A stretch of 7,924 nucleotides of DNA from an uncultured Lachnospiraceae bacterium (GCA_910576895.1 CAJTJZ010000066.1:1-7924); one strand, 5' to 3'; positions 1-6,015 are shown, counted from the first letter of the stretch. Program-made: numbers and translations. The notes: generated by a model not told the origin, from the letters alone.

Positions 1-54
1 ACGAAGCTCCCATCCTCTTAGCGAGTTTTACGAGCGTAGGTGGGGGAGAGTTCA
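1..54 (+). mobile_element. Putative right end of an IS200/IS605-type (TnpB) element
   Basis: A G+C-richer stretch than anything around it. CTCCC (7-11) pairs with GGGAG (44-48) and CCT (14-16) pairs with AGG (38-40), giving an imperfect hairpin, followed at once by AGAGTTCAC. A terminal hairpin followed by a TTCAC/TTCAA-like cleavage site, with no inverted repeat at the other end, is typical of the right ends of IS200/IS605 elements, where it also forms the 3' end of the omega-RNA scaffold. The AGCGAGTTTTACGAGCG core resembles such ends in Lachnospiraceae as I remember them. The transposase gene and left end would lie upstream of the window, so the identification is from the end alone. If right, the bases from about 55 onwards are flanking DNA and would be copied as the omega-RNA guide. 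Confidence 0.45.
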
Positions 55-108
55 CAGAGTAAGCATAAAAAGAAGAAACAAAAAAATTTGAAAATAAAGA
101 GGAAGAAG

Positions 109-1674
109 ATGGAACGATATTTTAATACATCAGGTCCATGTAATGCGAAACTACATTATATGGTAAATTTACAGGGGCGTTTAAAAGAAATAAAACGAAT
201 GATTGATAAAGGAGAGTATTTTGTTATTAGGAAAGCACGCCAATATGGAAAAACAACGATGTTAAAGGCTTTAAAAGAGTATTTACATACAGATTATCAT
301 GTTCTTAGTCTTGATTTTCAGTCATTAAGCCATACAGACTTTGAGAGTGAAGCTTCTTTTTTTCGGGCATTTGCAAGAGAAGTTTTTTTTGCTGCAGAAA
401 TGGAAAATTTTATATCAGAAAAAATAAAAGAGGATTTAAAAAATTTAACAAGGAAAAAGGATTCTGAGGCAAAATTAGCTTTTTTGTTTCAATGGATAAG
501 GGCTTTATGTAAAGAATCAAAAAAAACAGTTATTCTTATGATTGATGAAGTAGATAGTGCAAGTAATTATCAGGTTTTTTTAGACTTTTTAGCACAAATG
601 AGATTGCTTTATATTCATAAAGATGATTATAAAGTATTTCAGTCAGTGATTCTTGCAGGAGTATATGATATTAAAAATTTGAAACAGAAAATTCGAGAAG
701 ATAAGGAATATAGAAGGAATAGTCCATGGAATATTGCTGCTCCTTTTAAAATATCTATGAGTTTTTCATTAGAAGAAATTGCTTGTATGTTAAAAGAATA
801 TGAAATGGAACATAATACAAATATGGATATTATGAAAATGGCACAGCTTCTTTATGATTATACTTCAGGATATCCCTATTTAGTTTCAAGAATTTGTCAG
901 ATTATAGTGGAAGATAATTATGCCGTATGGACAAAAGAAAGTTTTTTAAAAAGTGTAAAAACTCTGTTATCAGAGTCAACTACGTTATTTGATTCTTTTA
1001 TTAGTAAATTGTATGATTATCCGAAATTAAAGAAAATGTTATATTTTTTAATATTTTGCGGTAAAAGTATTTCTTATTCTCCTGATGAGGAAGCCATTGA
1101 TATTGTTGTTATGTTTGGTTTTGTAAAGGAAAAGAATGGAAATGCAGTGATTCATAATCGTATTTTTGAAACAAGGCTTTATAATTTATTTTTAACTTCT
1201 AGTGAAGCACAGGATACAGATATTTATGATGCTGCTTTACTCGATAAAAATCAATTTGTTAAAAATGGATCTTTAGATATGGAACATATTCTTGAAAGAT
1301 TTGTAGTTCATTTTCATGATTTATATGGAGAGTGTTCGAAACAGTTTATAGAAGAAGATGGAAGAAAATATTTTCTTTTATATTTAAGGCCAATTATTAA
1401 TGGTAGAGGTCATTATTATATAGAAGCGGAAACTCGTAATCAGGAATGTACCGATATTATTGTGGATTATAATGGGGAACAGTTTATTATTGAATTGAAA
1501 ATTTGGCATGGAAATGTTTATAAGGAACAAAGAGAGGAACAGCTTTGTAATTATCTTAAGCATTATCATTTGAAAAAGGGATACTTACTAAGTTTTAACT
1601 TTAATAAGAAAAAAGAAATAGGAATCCAACATAAAAAAATAGGAGAATACTTACTAATAGAAGCCGTTGTGTAG
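109..1674 (+). CDS. AAA-like ATPase with C-terminal PD-(D/E)XK nuclease-like domain
   Basis: Encodes 521 aa. A GTG at 40 is in frame, but it lies inside the hairpin of the putative IS end and would add a Lys-rich tail. The ATG at 109 has GAGG at 99-102 and begins with the family-like MERYFNTSGPC, so I choose 109. Residues 43-50 (ARQYGKTT) form a degenerate Walker A loop: the GKT is intact but the first Gly is missing. ILMIDEVD (Walker B, D146/E147) follows. Near the C-terminus, D449 and E462-L-K464 in a hydrophobic strand (FIIELKIW), then Q478 and Y482, match a PD-(D/E)XK nuclease core. Such two-domain ATPases are common and often multicopy in gut Clostridia and Bacteroidia; their function is unknown to me and defence or DNA maintenance is only a guess. 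Cytoplasmic, with no signal or membrane segment. No hairpin terminator separates it from leuC, and no clear promoter lies between the IS end and the gene. Confidence 0.85.
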   Translation: MERYFNTSGPCNAKLHYMVNLQGRLKEIKRMIDKGEYFVIRKARQYGKTTMLKALKEYLHTDYHVLSLDFQSLSHTDFESEASFFRAFAREVFFAAEMENFISEKIKEDLKNLTRKKDSEAKLAFLFQWIRALCKESKKTVILMIDEVDSASNYQVFLDFLAQMRLLYIHKDDYKVFQSVILAGVYDIKNLKQKIREDKEYRRNSPWNIAAPFKISMSFSLEEIACMLKEYEMEHNTNMDIMKMAQLLYDYTSGYPYLVSRICQIIVEDNYAVWTKESFLKSVKTLLSESTTLFDSFISKLYDYPKLKKMLYFLIFCGKSISYSPDEEAIDIVVMFGFVKEKNGNAVIHNRIFETRLYNLFLTSSEAQDTDIYDAALLDKNQFVKNGSLDMEHILERFVVHFHDLYGECSKQFIEEDGRKYFLLYLRPIINGRGHYYIEAETRNQECTDIIVDYNGEQFIIELKIWHGNVYKEQREEQLCNYLKHYHLKKGYLLSFNFNKKKEIGIQHKKIGEYLLIEAVV

Positions 1675-1703
1675 AAGATTGTAAAAATAGAAAATTCCAT
1701 TAG

Positions 1704-1732
1704 TTGAAATTTATTTCAGATTGTGCTATACT
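1704..1732 (+). promoter_or_regulatory. Sigma-A promoter of leuC with overlapping dyad
   Basis: TTGAAA (1704-1709), a 17-base spacer and TATACT (1727-1732) preceded by TGC, so an extended -10; close to the housekeeping consensus. Transcription would start near 1739, leaving a leader of about 40 bases with no room for a T-box or leader-peptide attenuator. A dyad, TGAAAT-TT-ATTTCA (1705-1718), overlaps the -35 and the spacer and could be a repressor operator, but in such AT-rich DNA it may be chance. Confidence 0.75.
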
Positions 1733-1779
1733 TTCTGGAAAAAAAGTAAGATTTATTTTAAAAAAGGAGGATAATTTTT

Positions 1780-3045
1780 ATGGGAATGACAATGACGCAA
1801 AAAATTCTGGCAGCTCATGCAGGACTGAAATCTGTAACAGCAGGACAATTAATTGAGGCAGATCTTGATCTTGTATTGGCAAATGATATTACAGGACCTG
1901 TAGCAATTCATGAAGTAGAAAAGCTTCATAAAAAGACAGTATTTGATAAAGATAAAATTGCTCTTGTGCCAGATCATTTTGCACCAAATAAAGATATTAA
2001 ATCTGCGGAACATTGTAAATGTGTTCGTGAATTTGCAAAAAAGCATGAGATTACAAATTATTTTGAAGTAGGAAAAATGGGAATTGAACATGCCCTATTA
2101 CCAGAACAGGGATTGATTGTAGCAGGAGAAACTTGTATCGGGGCAGATTCTCATACTTGTACTTATGGTGCACTTGGTGCATTTTCTACAGGTGTTGGAA
2201 GTACGGATATGGGTGCAGGTATGATGACAGGAAAGGCATGGTTTAAAGTACCAAGTGCCATCAGATTTATACTTACAGGAAGCCTTCCAAAATGGGTTAG
2301 TGGTAAAGATGTTATTTTGCATATTATTGGCAAGATTGGTGTTGATGGTGCATTATATCAATCTATGGAATTTACAGGAGATGGAGTTGCAAGCTTAAGT
2401 ATGGATGATCGTTTTACAATTGCAAATATGGCAATTGAGGCTGGTGCAAAAAATGGTATTTTTCCAGTAGATGATAAGACGATTGCTTATATGAAGGAAC
2501 ACTCTAAAAAAGAGTATACAATCTATGAGCCAGATCCTGATGCAGAATATGAAGAAACCTATACAATTGATTTAAGCAGTTTAGAGCCAACGGTAGCATT
2601 TCCACATTTGCCGGAAAATACAAAAACAGTAAAAGAAGCAGGGGATATTGCGATTGATCAGGTAGTGATTGGTTCTTGTACTAATGGACGAATTTCTGAT
2701 ATGGAAATCGCAGCACAGGTATTAAAAGGAAGAAAAGTAGCAGACAATATTCGCTGTATTGTGATTCCAGCAACACAAGCTGTTTATTTGGAGGCAATGG
2801 AAAAGGGATTATTAAAGATATTTATTGAGGCTGGTGCAATTGTTAGTACACCAACTTGCGGACCTTGTCTTGGAGGACATATGGGTATTTTAGCAGCAAA
2901 GGAACGAGCTGTTTCTACAACAAATCGAAATTTTGTTGGACGTATGGGACATACGGATTCAGAAATTTATTTAGCAAGTCCAGCAGTAGCAGCAGCAAGT
3001 GCTGTTATGGGAAAATTAAGTGAACCGTCAGAACTTGGTTTATAA
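1780..3045 (+). CDS. leuC: 3-isopropylmalate dehydratase, large subunit
   Basis: Encodes 421 aa, the usual length for the shorter clostridial/archaeal LeuC type (about 420, against about 470 in Escherichia coli). With LeuD it converts 2-isopropylmalate to 3-isopropylmalate in leucine biosynthesis in the cytosol. Aconitase-fold marks: DHFAPNKD (65-72), GADSHTCTYGALGAF (121-135), and the three [4Fe-4S] ligands C300 (IGSCTNGR), C360 and C363 (TPTCGPC). The ATG at 1780 has AAGGAGG at 1764-1770, nine bases upstream; ATGs at codons 3 and 5 are less well placed, and the MGMTMTQKIL start is typical of clostridial homologues. Cotranscription with leuD is likely, as no strong terminator lies between them. 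A homoaconitase or a paralogous hydratase is the only real alternative; the adjacent leuD and overall similarity favour LeuC. Confidence 0.96.
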   Translation: MGMTMTQKILAAHAGLKSVTAGQLIEADLDLVLANDITGPVAIHEVEKLHKKTVFDKDKIALVPDHFAPNKDIKSAEHCKCVREFAKKHEITNYFEVGKMGIEHALLPEQGLIVAGETCIGADSHTCTYGALGAFSTGVGSTDMGAGMMTGKAWFKVPSAIRFILTGSLPKWVSGKDVILHIIGKIGVDGALYQSMEFTGDGVASLSMDDRFTIANMAIEAGAKNGIFPVDDKTIAYMKEHSKKEYTIYEPDPDAEYEETYTIDLSSLEPTVAFPHLPENTKTVKEAGDIAIDQVVIGSCTNGRISDMEIAAQVLKGRKVADNIRCIVIPATQAVYLEAMEKGLLKIFIEAGAIVSTPTCGPCLGGHMGILAAKERAVSTTNRNFVGRMGHTDSEIYLASPAVAAASAVMGKLSEPSELGL

Positions 3046-3147
3046 AAAATAGAGAAAAATTCAAGATCTAGAATGATTTGGTGTTTTTTGGCATATAAGC
3101 CAGCCATAAAAATATTATTAATAAGATGGATTTCTAAATAAGATTGG

Positions 3148-3157
3148 AAAGGAGGAG
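3148..3157 (+). promoter_or_regulatory. Displaced Shine-Dalgarno of leuD
   Basis: AAAGGAGGAG is a perfect SD, but no plausible start codon follows at normal distance. The next gene start is the leuD ATG at 3255, almost 100 bases on. The bases directly before that ATG (GCAAAGATAGT) have no SD. Deleting the inverted repeat in between would leave GGAGGAG-CAAAGATAGT-ATG, a workable spacing of about ten bases, so this is most simply read as leuD's own SD. Confidence 0.6.
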
Positions 3158-3245
3158 CTGTAAATTTTACTTTAGTATTTTATAGTAAAGGATTATAATT
3201 AAGAAGTTATCCTTAAGGAATTATAATTTAAAAAGTAAATGCAGC
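3157..3245 (+). repeat. 89-base inverted-repeat element between the leuD SD and start codon
   Basis: The outer arms are GCTGTA (3157-3162) plus TTTACTTT (3166-3173), pairing with AAAGTAAA (3232-3239) plus TGCAGC (3240-3245). This gives 14 pairs with one G-U and one three-base bulge. Inside, ATTATAATT (3192-3200) pairs perfectly with AATTATAAT (3219-3227). AGC occurs at both outer edges (3156-3158 and 3243-3245) and could be a short target duplication. Two readings are possible: a small MITE-like insertion, or a structured translation-control element. Only one copy is seen in this window. AT-richness makes some of the pairing cheap, but the GCTG/CAGC ends and their position are hard to dismiss. 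Confidence 0.55.
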
Positions 3246-3254
3246 AAAGATAGT

Positions 3255-3740
3255 ATGAAAGCATCAGGAGTTGTTTTTAAATATGGAGATAATGTAGATA
3301 CCGATGTAATTATTCCGGCAAGATACTTAAATTCATCCGATGGCAAGGAATTGGCAAAACATTGTATGGAGGATATTGATAAAGAATTTGTCACAAAGGT
3401 ACAGCCGGGTGATATTATTGTAGCAAATAAAAATTTTGGTTGTGGTTCTTCCAGAGAACATGCACCACTTGCAATTAAATGTGCTGGAGTAAGTTGTGTT
3501 ATTGCAGAAACATTTGCAAGGATTTTTTATCGCAATGCAATTAATATTGGACTTCCTATTATTGAATGTAAAGAAGCAGCAAAAAATATAGAAGCAGGTG
3601 ATAAAGTAGAAGTTGAGTTTGATAGTGGTATGATTTATAATCGAACAAAAGGGACACAGTTTAAAGGACAAGCTTTTCCGCCATTTATGCAGAAAATTAT
3701 TGAGGCAGAGGGCTTAATGAATTATATTAATAATAAATAA
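3255..3740 (+). CDS. leuD: 3-isopropylmalate dehydratase, small subunit
   Basis: Encodes 161 aa, the normal length of the short LeuD type that pairs with 420-aa LeuC proteins. It is the swivelling subunit that completes the isopropylmalate isomerase active site. Diagnostic motifs: GDNVDTDVIIPARYL (11-25), ANKNFGCGSSREHAP (57-71, the substrate-binding loop), and AETFARIFYRNAINIGLPI (84-102). The start at 3255 gives the expected MKASGVVFKYGDN N-terminus and no alternative start fits the family, yet no SD lies directly upstream. The likely SD is at 3148-3157 across the inverted repeat. Second gene of leuCD; a strong terminator follows, so leuB and leuA are not directly downstream in this transcript. 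Confidence 0.96.
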   Translation: MKASGVVFKYGDNVDTDVIIPARYLNSSDGKELAKHCMEDIDKEFVTKVQPGDIIVANKNFGCGSSREHAPLAIKCAGVSCVIAETFARIFYRNAINIGLPIIECKEAAKNIEAGDKVEVEFDSGMIYNRTKGTQFKGQAFPPFMQKIIEAEGLMNYINNK

Positions 3741-3798
3741 GTAATATTTTTAAGAGTCTAAAAATTAAATAGAAAGCTATTATTAATTAAATTAAATT

Positions 3799-3837
3799 AA
3801 AAAATGCACAGAGACGGAAGTTTCTGTGCATTTTTTT
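3799..3837. terminator. Bidirectional intrinsic terminator between leuD and the minus-strand pair
   Basis: ATGCACAGAGAC (3804-3815), loop GGAA, then GTTTCTGTGCAT (3820-3831); 12 pairs with one G-U, flanked by an A run (3799-3804) and a T run (3831-3837). It can end leuCD on the plus strand and, read in reverse, the convergent operon whose last stop codon ends at 3884. A short plus-strand reading frame starting inside the hairpin is not a gene. Confidence 0.9.
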
Positions 3838-3883
3838 CACCAGAAAATTTGGAAAAGGGAAGAAAATGTTCAAAAGTTTTTAC

Positions 3884-4162
3884 CTACATAGAGTTTTGTT
3901 GCATAAAGAGTTTCATTGCATCAAGTTTTGATTTATTTTCTGGTGAGAGGTTATTGGAAACAGCATCAATTAATAATGAAGTTTCCTCTTGAGAGAAAGA
4001 AAGTCCTAATGCATTTAATTGTTGTTTTGCTGATAAAAGGGCAGGGAGAGATTGTGCAATTGGTTTTCCTTCCGTAGCTTGAATAAGATCAGTCATAACT
4101 TTTAATTTCAAGGGATGCATATTTTTAAAAGCGGGATTGTTTTCTAAATTTAATTTATTCAT
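3884..4162 (-). CDS. Conserved-looking hypothetical protein, 92 aa
   Basis: Not recognised by function. A longer frame begins at 4207, but the ATG at 4162 has a clean GGAGG (4169-4173) and sits 16 bases after the stop of the upstream gene, as expected in a coupled operon, so I choose 4162 (92 aa). The protein is small, soluble and mostly helical by eye, with no signal peptide, membrane segment or cysteine. Residues 72-88 (LSPENKSKLDAMKLFMQ) resemble the C-terminus of the upstream protein (LSPSQKENLNQIESIMQ). Proteins of this general form seem familiar from Lachnospiraceae genomes next to a partner like the 237-aa gene, but I cannot name a family. The shared motif and coupling suggest that the two products act together. 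Confidence 0.75.
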   Translation of the reverse strand: MNKLNLENNPAFKNMHPLKLKVMTDLIQATEGKPIAQSLPALLSAKQQLNALGLSFSQEETSLLIDAVSNNLSPENKSKLDAMKLFMQQNSM

Positions 4163-4178
4163 AAAATTCCTCCATTTT

Positions 4179-4892
4179 TTAAGATAGAACCTGCATGATT
4201 GATTCAATTTGGTTTAAGTTTTCTTTTTGTGAAGGGGAAAGTAAGGATTGGATAGCTTGATTTCCCATTAAATTACGAAATGTGTTTGCAGGACCTTGGC
4301 GATTTCTTAGATTCGTTTTTCTATCAGGGCTAGGATTACTTGTGTCTGATACGGATTTATTAGGATTTACCGTTTGATTTTCAGAGTAAGTATCCTGCAT
4401 TTTATTATTATCAGCAGATACAGAAGATAGATTTGCTTTTTCCATAGAAACCGCCTCAGCTTTTTCTGCTGCTGATAAAATAGTAGAAGTATCAGAGCTT
4501 TCTTGTGATAAATTTTCTGTTTCCGATAAATGTGATGTTCCCATAGAAACAGAGTCCTTTATTTCTTGTGCTGTCTGACTTTGTTGGAAATTTTGTTGTG
4601 AGGCAGCAGTACGATAAGCAGAGTAGATTTTTCTGGAACGAAAGAAATTTAAAATCAAGTTAATAAATTCTGATTCTGCAGGATTGCAAACAGTCTGTAA
4701 ATCTGTTAACATCGCTTCAAAATCAACAAAATCCTGTCCAGTATCGCAAGCAGAAAGTTCTGGTTCTCTATATTGTTGAACAGAATGTAAAAGTTCAGCC
4801 GATTGAAGCATAAGTTCTACAGAACGCTTAGGTCTTCCAGATACATGAGGCTGTACCATACGCATCATAGTCAGAAAATGAGATTCCTCCAT
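4179..4892 (-). CDS. Hypothetical protein, 237 aa, with disordered middle
   Basis: Not recognised by function. It has three parts. Residues 1-95 form a helical, globular-looking region with FLTMMRMVQPHVS, FEAMLTDLQTVCN and EFINLILNFFRSRKIYSAYR. Residues about 96-200 are Ser/Gln/Asn/Thr-rich and probably disordered. Residues 201-237 are a short helical tail, with LSPSQKENLNQIESIMQ at 218-234. There is no signal peptide or membrane segment. The ATG at 4892 has AAGGAA about eleven bases upstream (4904-4909), a moderate SD; later in-frame ATGs at codons 9-12 lack a better one. First gene of a two-gene operon, divergent from the lipoprotein gene. The order/disorder/order layout with a tail shared by its partner suggests a scaffold or adaptor, which is inference only. 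Confidence 0.8.
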   Translation of the reverse strand: MEESHFLTMMRMVQPHVSGRPKRSVELMLQSAELLHSVQQYREPELSACDTGQDFVDFEAMLTDLQTVCNPAESEFINLILNFFRSRKIYSAYRTAASQQNFQQSQTAQEIKDSVSMGTSHLSETENLSQESSDTSTILSAAEKAEAVSMEKANLSSVSADNNKMQDTYSENQTVNPNKSVSDTSNPSPDRKTNLRNRQGPANTFRNLMGNQAIQSLLSPSQKENLNQIESIMQVLS

Positions 4893-4929
4893 AATAAATT
4901 GTGTTCCTTCGTTGTTTTTAAGATAATAT

Positions 4930-4959
4930 ATGATATGGCTTGAAAGGATATGAACACAA
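4930..4959 (-). promoter_or_regulatory. Candidate promoter of the minus-strand operon
   Basis: On the minus strand TTGTGT (4959-4954), an 18-base spacer and TATCAT (4935-4930) form a weak sigma-A-like match about 40 bases before the ATG at 4892. Nearby TATATT and TATTAT are alternative -10 boxes. A promoter must lie in this 219-base divergent region; its exact position is uncertain. Confidence 0.25.
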
Positions 4960-5008
4960 AATTTTAATAATTTTTAAGAACTTTTCCCTATGATTTTATA
5001 AGATGATG

Positions 5009-5017
5009 TGATATAAT
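5009..5017 (+). promoter_or_regulatory. Extended -10 promoter of the lipoprotein gene
   Basis: TGATATAAT is a perfect -10 hexamer (5012-5017) with a TG extension; no good -35 lies 16-18 bases upstream (TATGAT at 4989-4994 is poor). The start would be near 5024, giving a leader of about 90 bases. The leader opens with a possible hairpin, GCAAAT (5025-5030) with ATTTGC (5043-5048), followed by TCTATTTTT, which faintly resembles an attenuator. Confidence 0.55.
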
Positions 5018-5111
5018 GGCACTCGCAAATTGATTTTAAAATATTTGCAGTCTATTTTTAGGACAAAGGTACTATGTATAAGAAAAAAATGAAAGAAATG
5101 AGGTAAGCATT

Positions 5112-5834
5112 ATGAAAAAATTAACAGTAATTGCAGCGATGGCACTTCTTAGTATAACAACGATGACAGCTTGCGGCAATAAGGATAATCAAACAAAGGA
5201 TAATCAAACCAATATAACGGATCAAGATTCGACAAATAGTAATGATAATAATACGGATAATAATGTCGATGATAGCAATACGGATGATAATAATACGAAT
5301 ACAGATAATGTTGATGATTCGTATGGAGGAGCTGATCCAGATTCTGATTCCAATTATAGTCAGGATTCAGATGACAATACAAAAGATCCAGAAGATAATG
5401 TGGATGATACAAATACCGATAAAGAAGATAATACAAATGCAGAAAATAATAGTAATGTAAGTGATGGTAATGCGAATGATGAAAAGAATAAGGATAACAA
5501 AAAGGATAACAATAAAGGAAATAATGAGCAAAAAGAAACTGTGGAAGCTGGAAAAGAGCCTGATTTTAAATTAAATAAAAAAGGCTGTTTTAATGGAAGT
5601 TATGAGGGAAATGATGGTTGCACTTATAAATTCACAAAGAAAGGAAAACTGATTATTACATCAGATAGTGAAACATTAAAATATGAATATACGTTAAGTG
5701 ATGATGTACTCAGTATGGTAGCAGAGGATGGAAGCTTTGGAACATCTCGTCAGATTACACTTTTAGAAGATGGAACGTATCTTTTAGATGATAAAATGGG
5801 AACACAAGTTATTTTAACTTATATAGAGTCATAA
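5112..5834 (+). CDS. Putative lipoprotein with Asp/Asn-rich linker
   Basis: Encodes 240 aa. Residues 1-20 are a lipoprotein signal (KK, a hydrophobic core, then MTAC), with C21 as the predicted lipidated residue, so the mature protein should be anchored on the outer face of the membrane. Residues 22-150 are almost entirely Asp, Asn, Thr, Ser, Lys and Glu: an acidic, unfolded spacer built from GAT/AAT-type codons. Residues 151-240 form a small domain with regular beta patterning (GSYEGNDGCTYKFTKKGKLIIT, then DGTYLLDD) like the lipocalin-type or DUF domains that end many clostridial lipoproteins; C159 and C170 might pair. The ATG at 5112 has GAGGT at 5100-5104. Ligand and role are unknown; the spacer may carry the domain through the peptidoglycan or bind cations (inference). 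Single-gene unit between a promoter and a terminator. Confidence 0.85.
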   Translation: MKKLTVIAAMALLSITTMTACGNKDNQTKDNQTNITDQDSTNSNDNNTDNNVDDSNTDDNNTNTDNVDDSYGGADPDSDSNYSQDSDDNTKDPEDNVDDTNTDKEDNTNAENNSNVSDGNANDEKNKDNKKDNNKGNNEQKETVEAGKEPDFKLNKKGCFNGSYEGNDGCTYKFTKKGKLIITSDSETLKYEYTLSDDVLSMVAEDGSFGTSRQITLLEDGTYLLDDKMGTQVILTYIES

Positions 5835-5897
5835 GAAAGAAATATCTTTTATAATAAATAGAACATTGTTTATGTTGTTTCTTAGATAGAAAATAAA

Positions 5898-5949
5898 CAG
5901 GGAAATAGAATTCATCTTTTTTGGATTCTATTTCCCTGCTTCTATTTTC
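5898..5949. terminator. Long hairpin terminator after the lipoprotein gene
   Basis: CAGGGAAATAGAAT (5898-5911) pairs perfectly over 14 bases with ATTCTATTTCCCTG (5925-5938), with a 13-base loop, followed by CTTCTATTTTC. The T tract is interrupted, but the stem is strong. Outer bases GAAAATA (5889-5895) and TATTTTC (5943-5949) extend the dyad with a small asymmetry, so the whole symmetric region is about 61 bases. It separates the lipoprotein gene from spoIVA. Confidence 0.75.
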
Positions 5950-5969
5950 AAACATTTCTGCATATATAT
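5941..5969 (+). promoter_or_regulatory. Weak sigma-E-like promoter candidate before spoIVA
   Basis: spoIVA is transcribed by mother-cell sigma-E in Bacillus subtilis (established). Here TCTATTT (5941-5947), a 13-base spacer and CATATATAT (5961-5969) loosely fit the sigma-E pattern of KMATATT and CATACA-T. The match is partial and overlaps the terminator arm. No good sigma-A promoter is visible, which at least agrees with sporulation-specific control. Confidence 0.22.
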
Positions 5970-6015
5970 GATACAAAGACGTTTTTTTTGCATTTTATAT
6001 AAAGGGGGAAATGAC

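Noticed and set aside
40..108. GTG start at 40 for the ATPase gene
   Set aside because: It lies within the hairpin of the putative IS end and adds a Lys-rich stretch unlike the family start; the ATG at 109 has a good SD.
3104..3117. TGGC-ATATAA-GCCA hairpin as a terminator after leuC
   Set aside because: Only four pairs and no T run; too weak to end transcription.
3804..3992. Plus-strand open frame of 62 codons after leuD
   Set aside because: It starts inside the terminator hairpin, has no SD, and lies antisense to the end of the better supported 92-aa gene.
4163..4207. Upstream start for the 92-aa protein
   Set aside because: It would overlap the end of the preceding gene and lacks an SD as clear as GGAGG before 4162.
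5149..5460. Tyr/His-rich minus-strand frame and Ile/Met-rich plus-strand frame inside the lipoprotein gene
   Set aside because: Both are other-frame readings of the GAT/AAT-rich spacer; their composition simply mirrors those codons.
5969..5998. TGATACA and CATTTTAT as a sigma-E promoter for spoIVA
   Set aside because: Transcription would begin within or after the ribosome site at 6004-6008, leaving no usable leader.
5968..6015. Earlier ATG for spoIVA
   Set aside because: No SD, and only the 6016 start puts K30, T70/T71 and D97 at their known positions.
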